From: Parabacteroides sp.
Lineage (GTDB): Bacteria; Bacteroidota; Bacteroidia; Bacteroidales; Tannerellaceae
NCBI GenBank assembly: GCA_020026285.1
Contig: JAHHQS010000162.1
Location: 1-8,398 of the forward strand
Direction of reading: 5' to 3'
Length of the DNA: 8,398 nt
Shown piece by piece: positions 1 through 4,807 of the stretch. Both the position numbers and the translations under genes were made by a program. The stretch's first letter is position 1, and the number at the start of each line of letters is the position of its first letter. The notes beneath the pieces were generated by a model. That model worked only from the letters and a program-made list of their open reading frames with translations. It was not told where the DNA came from and did not search any database.

Positions 1-30
1 CTTTTTTATATAGAATGAATAAAAAAATGA

Positions 31-51
31 TTTATAATTTCTGATTATAAA
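31..51 (-). terminator. Weak hairpin, possible minus-strand terminator
   Basis: TTTATAAT (31-38) and ATTATAAA (44-51) are perfect 8-base inverted repeats around a 5-base loop. Read on the minus strand, the hairpin is followed by TCA and then seven T (the A-run at 21-27), the order expected of a Rho-independent terminator. The stem has no G-C pair, so it would be weak, and no convincing minus-strand gene lies to its right for it to terminate. It could equally be chance in AT-rich DNA. Confidence 0.22.
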
Positions 52-287
52 GTGATAGTAATAAGAGCTTTATAGCTATTTTTGTACAAATGAACTCTCT
101 GTGGTTGAAATATAAACATTTTGATTAGGTAACAGACCGAAATACTGCAATATCGGAGGGGATAAAATAGCAAAGTGACAAAATGAATTACTCTTTTGAA
201 TAAGAGATATTTTAGTGGTTTGTGTAGTATATACAATTATCTTTTTTCTTTTTTAATTTTTATAAACGATTTTTGGAAAATAATGTT

Positions 288-295
288 TTATTTTG
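288..295 (+). promoter_or_regulatory. Possible -7 box of the BASS-type transporter
   Basis: TTATTTTG differs from the Bacteroidota -7 consensus TAnnTTTG at one position and is followed by CAC, as is the stronger box before the tRNA (TTTGCAC). It ends 28 bases before the ATG at 324, a spacing like that of the other genes here. No TTTG -33 element is seen about 19 bases upstream, so this is a weak call. Confidence 0.28.
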
Positions 296-323
296 CACTC
301 GTTTTAGATAATTGTGGAAAATT

Positions 324-1274
324 ATGTTGAATTTTATCAAGAATTGGACCCTGCCACTCGCTATGCTTGCAGGGGTTTTAGGTTATTTGGCTTTTGTTAA
401 TTTTAGCTTTTTAGAACCGACCAAGCCTTTTGTAAAAGACTTAATTGCTTTCTTAACACCGACTTTAATTTTTGCTCAGCTTTTGCTTACTTTTTGTAAA
501 GTAAACGTTCGTGACTTGTTACCTGTTCCTTGGCATTTGTGGTTGCTTTTGTTTCAGATTATTTCGTGTCTTTTGATGGTTGCCATCTTGTTGGTGTGTG
601 ATATGGATAAAGATTATAGAGATATATTCGAAGGAGCTATGGTCTGTTTTATTTGTCCTACAGCAACAGCTGCGGCTGTTATTACAGGAAAATTAGGGGG
701 AAGTATCTCTGCTTTGACAACGTATACATTATTATCGAATATTTTAGCGGCAATAGCTGTTCCTTTATTGTTCCCGTTAGTGGAACCTCATGCTGATCTT
801 TCCTTCTTGACAGCATTCTTAAAGATATTGAGTAAGGTCTTCCCATTGTTGCTTTGTCCTTTCTTTTTGGCCTGGTTCATTCGTCTGTGCCTGCCAAAAC
901 TTCATAACTTATTATTGAATATGCATGATTTGGCTTTCTATCTTTGGGCGGTGGCTTTAACAATTGTAACAGCACAAACTTTCAAATCCATGGTGGAAGG
1001 TGATTCATCTATTGGAACTATCATCTTCATTGCATTAGGAGGTTTTATAGCTTGCGTACTTCAGTTCTATTTTGGTAAAAAGATAGCGGATCCATATAAT
1101 GATCGAATTAGTGGAGGTCAGGCATTAGGACAGAAAAATACGGTTTTGGCTATCTGGATGGCCTATACTTATTTGAATCCGGTCAGTTCTTTGGCTCCAG
1201 GCTCATACGTCTTATGGCAGAATACCTTCAACAGCTGGCAGCTTTGGAAGAAACGTAAAAATGAAAAGAAATAG
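324..1274 (+). CDS. BASS-fold (bile acid:sodium symporter-like) membrane transporter
   Basis: This 316-residue polytopic inner-membrane protein has about nine or ten hydrophobic segments (roughly residues 9-29, 40-59, 69-92, 104-123, 128-154, 165-189, 203-221, 230-251 and 265-299). Two regions resemble the paired crossover helices of the bile acid:sodium symporter (BASS/SBF) superfamily: CPTATAAAVITGKLGGSISA (111-130), then a hydrophobic stretch ending in a Pro, and the GQKNTVLAIW segment at 269-278, which matches the family's conserved Q-N-x-x-L-A helix. That supports a secondary, possibly Na+-coupled, transporter of an organic anion; the substrate cannot be told. The frame opens earlier at a TTG (312), but the ATG at 324 gives a normal N-terminus just before the first membrane segment. 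No Shine-Dalgarno is visible. The tail is basic (WKKRKNEKK), consistent with a cytoplasmic C-terminus. It is a lone gene facing a convergent neighbour. Confidence 0.72.
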   Translation: MLNFIKNWTLPLAMLAGVLGYLAFVNFSFLEPTKPFVKDLIAFLTPTLIFAQLLLTFCKVNVRDLLPVPWHLWLLLFQIISCLLMVAILLVCDMDKDYRDIFEGAMVCFICPTATAAAVITGKLGGSISALTTYTLLSNILAAIAVPLLFPLVEPHADLSFLTAFLKILSKVFPLLLCPFFLAWFIRLCLPKLHNLLLNMHDLAFYLWAVALTIVTAQTFKSMVEGDSSIGTIIFIALGGFIACVLQFYFGKKIADPYNDRISGGQALGQKNTVLAIWMAYTYLNPVSSLAPGSYVLWQNTFNSWQLWKKRKNEKK

Positions 1275-1290
1275 TTGGGTGATAAAATGA

Positions 1291-1321
1291 AGGGTGTTGA
1301 TTATTTTATAATCGATACCCT
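1291..1321. terminator. Hairpin terminator between convergent genes
   Basis: A 14-pair stem with a 3-base TTT loop is formed by AGGGTGTTGATTAT (1291-1304) and ATAATCGATACCCT (1308-1321). On the plus strand all pairs form, two of them as G-U wobbles (1296/1316 and 1298/1314), and AATTTTAAC follows. On the minus strand the two wobbles become A-C mismatches, so it should work better for the transporter, whose stop codon lies 17 bases upstream. The right arm and loop contain the last codons and the TAA stop (1306-1308) of the convergent DUF3943 gene. Confidence 0.7.
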
Positions 1322-2784
1322 AATTTTAACATCAGATCGTAAGTTGAATAATCAACGGTATCATAATATTTATAATTTGTTTTACGTGTAAAATAGCGAT
1401 TGGTAAGCATGATATTCCAGCGATTTTTGAATTGATAAACAAATTGTAGACTAAAAACCGTTAATCGGGCATTGCTTTTATCTCCTTGTACATCTAGAAT
1501 ATCAGGATCTATGGTATCCCAGTCCAATTTAGGATCGTAACCTTTCCAGGTGAAAATATGATAATTCTCCAGATTCAACAGGACAGCAAGACGTTTGTTA
1601 TAAACCATTCCTGCACCACCTTTTATACTATATCCACTTCCAAGATTATAATCACGTTCACCTAATAACATATAATCGGACAGGCTTGCTCCTAAGGCTA
1701 TTCCGTTGGCATACAGTTCACCATAAAGCAAAGTCTTGTTAATGTTATCGGGATTCTTGTAATAGATTGTTCCTAATCCAAACGAAGCTGCCTCCGAAAT
1801 ACGATATGGTGCTATCTGCGGTTCCTTGTTCTTGTTTATATCCGAATTGTAATAGCCAAAATGCTGAAATGCTCCCAGCATCAACGAACGGGAATCTTTA
1901 TGCCATACATTCTTTCCCCATAAAGCTCCGATCGCATTGATCTGACTAATCAATGGCTGGTTAATCATATCCAATCCTAGCTTGAAACGGAACCATTCGT
2001 AAGGAGCATAATTCTCATCATTGAACGGGTTTCCGTAATTCAAGGATAAATCCACATGAAGACTATTTGATCCTTTATGCGAATTATCTTCGTTTGCAAG
2101 AAAACGAGGGCCGAGACTGATTGTGAAATCAACAGGAATATGACTATATCTTCTTCCTTTTGATGGCTGATGTTTCCATGATTCCCCTGTAATTATTCTG
2201 TTAATGCCTCTTATGGGGGATATGATTGTTGTCAATATTTCCCGACCAACACGTTCTAATCCGTATGTTCGGTTGTCTATAAATAAATCAGACAGACGGA
2301 AGGTTATCTCACCCAGTGCAATTCCTCCCAAAGAGGTGGCCATCATATCATTGATGGAAGGTCGTTCGTCTTCCATGAAATATTCCCACATCAGGCTTCC
2401 TCCTACAGAAAAAGGTATTGATTGCCAGAAGTTAAGTCCGTTGCTGCGGGCCGCATTGAAGTACATTCCTCCGTGATAAGGATGGGCGAACAAGTTGGTA
2501 GTGAACTTGTCACTATCCCAAACAGGTTTCACTTTGAAATTCCTTTTAATTGTTTTTAAGTTAATTTTTGCCCATTCTTCTTTTACTATAAAACGGTCGA
2601 AAGACCAGATAGCCAAATTTGTACCTATAACTTCTCCAATGGCCCTGAAAGGTCGTGGCTTATAAAATTCGATGGAATCGCTGAGGTAATATCTGGATTC
2701 CATTTGAGGTATATATTCCTGACTATATCCGTATTTAAAGGAAATCAAGAAAACTATTAATACATAGAATCGTTTAATACGCAT
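1306..2784 (-). CDS. DUF3943 domain protein, probable outer-membrane beta-barrel
   Basis: This 492-residue exported protein starts at the ATG at 2784-2782 with MRIKR and a hydrophobic stretch to about residue 20; signal peptidase probably cleaves around YGYS|QEY (21/22). There is no lipobox Cys. Residues about 90-180 carry the DUF3943 pattern: HPYHGGMYFNAARSNG at 101-116, WEYFMEDERPSINDM at 133-147, then GGIALGEITFRLSD at 153-166. From about residue 215 to the end it alternates aromatic and polar residues in strand-like segments (SLHVDLSLNYG, FRFKLGLDMI, RLTVFSLQFVYQF, YDLMLKLGYRL), which suggests an outer-membrane beta-barrel. The family's role is not established. The last residue is Leu rather than the Phe or Tyr common in barrels. 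It is transcribed alone, divergent from the TRIC-like gene and convergent with the transporter. The domain call is by recalled motif. Confidence 0.75.
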   Translation of the reverse strand: MRIKRFYVLIVFLISFKYGYSQEYIPQMESRYYLSDSIEFYKPRPFRAIGEVIGTNLAIWSFDRFIVKEEWAKINLKTIKRNFKVKPVWDSDKFTTNLFAHPYHGGMYFNAARSNGLNFWQSIPFSVGGSLMWEYFMEDERPSINDMMATSLGGIALGEITFRLSDLFIDNRTYGLERVGREILTTIISPIRGINRIITGESWKHQPSKGRRYSHIPVDFTISLGPRFLANEDNSHKGSNSLHVDLSLNYGNPFNDENYAPYEWFRFKLGLDMINQPLISQINAIGALWGKNVWHKDSRSLMLGAFQHFGYYNSDINKNKEPQIAPYRISEAASFGLGTIYYKNPDNINKTLLYGELYANGIALGASLSDYMLLGERDYNLGSGYSIKGGAGMVYNKRLAVLLNLENYHIFTWKGYDPKLDWDTIDPDILDVQGDKSNARLTVFSLQFVYQFKNRWNIMLTNRYFTRKTNYKYYDTVDYSTYDLMLKLGYRL

Positions 2785-2810
2785 AACTAAAACAATACAT
2801 CAGACTTGTG

Positions 2811-2841
2811 CAAATATCTATAAAATAGATTTAATACCACA
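2811..2841 (-). promoter_or_regulatory. Candidate promoter for the DUF3943 gene
   Basis: Read on the minus strand, a -7-like box GATATTTG (2818 to 2811; one mismatch to TAnnTTTG) lies 19 bases from TGTG (2841 to 2838; one mismatch to TTTG), which is the spacing seen before the tRNA gene at the far end of this window. Transcription would start a few bases further on, around 2804, leaving a leader of about 20 bases before the ATG. Both boxes are imperfect. The -33 element lies inside the left arm of the inverted repeat at 2835-2867. Confidence 0.35.
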
Positions 2842-2867
2842 TTTTTTTTGTGCTAAAAAATGTAGTA
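2835..2867. repeat. Inverted repeat in the divergent spacer
   Basis: ACATTTTTT (2839-2847) and AAAAAATGT (2855-2863) are perfect 9-base inverted repeats around TTGTGCT. After one C/A mismatch the arms extend by TAC (2835-2837) and GTA (2865-2867), giving 12 of 13 pairs. It sits between two divergent genes and so is unlikely to be a terminator. A position over the likely -33 element of the minus-strand promoter fits an operator or regulatory hairpin, but the composition is simple and no regulator gene is nearby. Confidence 0.45.
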
Positions 2868-2896
2868 AGGAAATAATCTCCACAATGGTGCTCTTT

Positions 2897-2916
2897 TATA
2901 CGGACATTCCTGTATA
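2897..2916. repeat. Imperfect palindrome upstream of the TRIC-like gene
   Basis: TATACGGA (2897-2904) pairs with TCC plus GTATA (2908-2910, 2912-2916) around CAT, with a single unpaired T at 2911, giving eight pairs. It lies about 50 bases upstream of the -7 box at 2968 and could be a protein-binding site. Support is structural only. Confidence 0.25.
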
Positions 2917-2967
2917 TAAAAATTAATGAAAAGTAATATAGAGTCTTATAAATTAAAAACAGTTTCT

Positions 2968-2975
2968 TATCTTTG
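2968..2975 (+). promoter_or_regulatory. -7 box of the TRIC-like gene
   Basis: TATCTTTG is a full match to the Bacteroidota -7 consensus TAnnTTTG and is identical to the boxes before the asparaginase and the tRNA. It ends 13 bases before the ATG at 2989. No good TTTG is found 19-21 bases upstream. It lies inside the longer reading frame that opens at 2926, which argues that the true start of the gene is 2989. Confidence 0.65.
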
Positions 2976-2988
2976 CCACAAAAACAAA

Positions 2989-3600
2989 ATGATAGATTTC
3001 ATTACTTTATGTGACTTTATTGGAACCTTCGCTTTTGCTATTAGTGGTATCCGATTGGCATCAGCAAAGAATTTTGACTGGTTTGGTGCATATGTGGTAG
3101 GTGTTGTAACAGCCGTTGGTGGTGGAACCCTCAGAGATGTTTTATTAAACACAACTCCCTTCTGGATGACAACTTATTTTTATTTGTTGATTTCAGCTTT
3201 AGCACTTGTCTTTGTTTTAATCTTTCGTAAATATGTGGTCCGATTGAACGATACAATTTTTATTTTCGATGCGATAGGACTTGGCTTGTTTGCCGTGGTA
3301 GGTATAGATAAAACACTTACTTTTGGTTTCCCTATGTGGGTCGCCATAATTATGGGTACCATGACCGGAGCTTTCGGTGGAATGTTCAGAGATATACTGA
3401 TAAATGAAGAACCGTTGATATTCCGAAAAGATATTTATGCTTTAGCCTGCGTTTTTGGAGGTCTGGTTTATTATGTTTGTATGTTAGCTGATTTACCTTT
3501 GCCTTTAACTCAGTTTATTGCCGCTGTAGCTGTATTTGTTTCTCGAGTTCTTGCCGTTAAGTATCATATCAGTTTGCCAGCATTAAAAGGCGAAGACTAA
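2989..3600 (+). CDS. TRIC-family (UPF0126, YadS-like) cation channel protein
   Basis: This 203-residue inner-membrane protein has about seven hydrophobic helices and the internal duplication typical of prokaryotic TRIC/UPF0126 proteins. Repeat one has GTFAFAISGIRLASAK (12-27) and the kinked-helix motif GGGTLRD (44-50) followed by VLL; repeat two has GLGLFAVVGIDK (97-108) and GGMFRD (130-135) followed by ILINEEPLIFRKDIY. Bacterial and archaeal relatives form trimeric monovalent-cation (K+) channels; the physiological role in bacteria is unclear. An ATG at 2926 would add 21 residues, but those codons contain the -7 box at 2968-2975 and the added peptide is polar and unlike the family, whose length is about 205. 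The ATG at 2989 is therefore preferred. No Shine-Dalgarno is visible, and the leader would be very short. It is probably transcribed alone, since the asparaginase has its own -7 box. Confidence 0.88.
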   Translation: MIDFITLCDFIGTFAFAISGIRLASAKNFDWFGAYVVGVVTAVGGGTLRDVLLNTTPFWMTTYFYLLISALALVFVLIFRKYVVRLNDTIFIFDAIGLGLFAVVGIDKTLTFGFPMWVAIIMGTMTGAFGGMFRDILINEEPLIFRKDIYALACVFGGLVYYVCMLADLPLPLTQFIAAVAVFVSRVLAVKYHISLPALKGED

Positions 3601-3622
3601 GAAATATTGTGGTTTGTCATGA

Positions 3623-3660
3623 TATTTTGTTTATATTCTTTTGATTGAATGAACAAAATA
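3623..3660. repeat. Hairpin between the TRIC-like gene and asparaginase
   Basis: TATTTTGTT (3623-3631) and AACAAAATA (3652-3660) are perfect 9-base inverted repeats. A T-G pair (3632/3651) and an inner stem ATTC (3635-3638) with GAAT (3647-3650) extend it. It begins 22 bases after the stop of the TRIC-like gene and ends 13 bases before the -7 box of the asparaginase. No T-run follows (ACTTGG), so it is a poor intrinsic terminator. It covers the region where the -33 element should be and may be regulatory instead. Confidence 0.35.
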
Positions 3661-3673
3661 ACTTGGATTTCGT

Positions 3674-3681
3674 TATCTTTG
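3674..3681 (+). promoter_or_regulatory. -7 box of the asparaginase gene
   Basis: TATCTTTG matches the Bacteroidota -7 consensus exactly and ends 19 bases before the ATG at 3701. With the start expected several bases downstream, the mRNA leader would be only about 10-15 bases. No TTTG lies 19-21 bases upstream; the nearest candidates, TTTTG at 3639-3643 and TTG at 3645-3647, are too far away. Confidence 0.62.
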
Positions 3682-3700
3682 TGTTTCTAAAGTACGGATT

Positions 3701-4762
3701 ATGGTGGATACAAAGCAGCAAGCATCTATTTTATTGATATATACAGGAGGAACTATTGGTATGATAGAAAATCCTGAAACGAAAATTTTGGAGGTTTTCG
3801 ATTTTCAGCATTTAGCAGATAATGTTCCGGAACTAAAATGTCTAGGCCATCAAGTTGATACCTATCAATTTGATCCTCCATTGGACTCATCAGCCATGGG
3901 TCCTGATTCATGGATGAAAATAGTTCGGATTATTGCTGATAACTATCAGAAATATGACGGATTTGTGGTATTGCATGGAACTGATACCATGTCGTACACG
4001 GCATCCGCTTTAAGTTTTATGCTGGAGAATCTGGATAAACCTGTTATCTTGACGGGGTCTCAATTACCTATAGGAATGTTGCGTACCGATGGTAAGGAGA
4101 ATTTGATTACGGCTATTGAAATCGCAGCAGCTAAGGAAAACGGATTCCCGATAGTTCCTGAAGTTTGTGTCTTTTTTGAAAATGAATTGATGCGGGGTAA
4201 TAGAACATGTAAGGCAAATGCTGATAATTTTAATGCTTTTCGTTCTTATAATTATCCATCTTTGGCACACGTGGGAATTCATATTAAATATGATGTGAGT
4301 CAGATTTATTATCCTGTATCCCGTCGTCCATTAAAACCACACTATTTATTAGATAGAAATATCGCTATTTTGAAACTTTTTCCAGGTATATCTCCATCCG
4401 TTATCGAGAGTATTCTTAATATTCCAGGATTAAAAGGGGTCGTTATGGAAACTTTTGGTAGTGGAAATGCTCCTTTGGATAAATGGTTTCTGGATATGAT
4501 GGAAGATGCGGTTCGTCGGGGTTTGGTTATTGTAAACGTAACTCAATGTCGGGCAGGAAGTGTTGAAATGCATCGGTATGCAACCGGACAGAAATTATTG
4601 GAAACGGGGGTAATCAGTGGTTTTGATAGTACAACTGAAAGTGCTGTTACCAAGCTGATGTTTTTGTTTGGACATGGCTTGAGTCCTGAGTCTGTAAAAG
4701 AACATATGAATTGTTCACTTATAGGGGAAATAACAGTGCCTGATTCATTCAATCGGTTATAA
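3701..4762 (+). CDS. ansA: Type I (cytoplasmic) L-asparaginase
   Basis: This enzyme hydrolyses L-asparagine to L-aspartate and ammonia, feeding amino-acid nitrogen to central metabolism. The 353 residues have no signal peptide, which points to the cytoplasmic AnsA type. Both asparaginase signatures are present: IYTGGTIG at 13-20, with the nucleophile Thr18 after the GG, and LHGTDTMSYTAS at 91-102, with Thr94-Asp95 as the second catalytic pair. NRTCKANADNFNAF (167-180) carries the probable catalytic Lys171, matching the Lys after NRTT in E. coli AnsA. FGSGNAP (252-258) and TQCRAG (281-286) are also typical; the Cys of the latter is, as I recall, at an allosteric position in the E. coli enzyme. 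Length is slightly above the usual 335-345. It starts at an ATG 19 bases after a consensus -7 box. No terminator is evident before the next gene 45 bases downstream, so read-through into the esterase gene is possible. Confidence 0.93.
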   Translation: MVDTKQQASILLIYTGGTIGMIENPETKILEVFDFQHLADNVPELKCLGHQVDTYQFDPPLDSSAMGPDSWMKIVRIIADNYQKYDGFVVLHGTDTMSYTASALSFMLENLDKPVILTGSQLPIGMLRTDGKENLITAIEIAAAKENGFPIVPEVCVFFENELMRGNRTCKANADNFNAFRSYNYPSLAHVGIHIKYDVSQIYYPVSRRPLKPHYLLDRNIAILKLFPGISPSVIESILNIPGLKGVVMETFGSGNAPLDKWFLDMMEDAVRRGLVIVNVTQCRAGSVEMHRYATGQKLLETGVISGFDSTTESAVTKLMFLFGHGLSPESVKEHMNCSLIGEITVPDSFNRL

Positions 4763-4807
4763 AAGTAAAAACATTTTAATTTTAAAAGCTAAGAATTGAA
4801 TACAATT

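Larger units (their letters stand above)
1..323. other. AT-rich non-coding region upstream of the BASS-type transporter
   Basis: No open frame here looks like a real protein. The longest, 63 codons on the minus strand, is short, of low complexity and has no recognisable motif. Visible structure is limited to an 8-bp AT-only inverted repeat at 31-51, a box TATTTTTG at 77-84 that fits TAnnTTTG but has no -33 partner, a purine run GGAGGGG near 155-161 with no usable start codon at the right distance, and a pyrimidine/T-rich stretch at 241-260. It most likely holds the end of the upstream intergenic region and the promoter of the transporter. Confidence 0.6.

Noticed and set aside
77..84. TATTTTTG, a formal match to the -7 consensus
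   Set aside because: There is no -33 partner, and it lies about 240 bases from the nearest gene start. T-rich DNA makes this match likely by chance.
155..188. GGAGGGG purine run followed by a short ATG frame, resembling a small leader peptide
   Set aside because: The ATG at 183 is more than 20 bases away and its frame ends after six codons; Bacteroidota rarely rely on Shine-Dalgarno pairing.
45..236. 63-codon minus-strand open frame in the leading AT-rich region
   Set aside because: It has no family resemblance, no ribosome-binding or promoter signal at the right place, and a composition expected from translated AT-rich spacer DNA.
939..946. TATCTTTG with a TTG about 21 bases upstream, resembling a promoter inside the transporter gene
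   Set aside because: The bases encode Tyr-Leu-Trp of a membrane helix in frame, and no gene start lies just downstream. The same octamer is expected now and then by chance in AT-rich DNA, a caution for the other boxes too.
2204..2476. 90-codon plus-strand open frame inside the DUF3943 gene
   Set aside because: It is antisense to the conserved DUF3943 core, has no recognisable domain, and lacks a promoter box.
4763..4807. Possible terminator in the TTTTAATTTTAAAA stretch after asparaginase
   Set aside because: The only pairing is a short A-T self-complementarity with no G-C stem, so termination is not supported.
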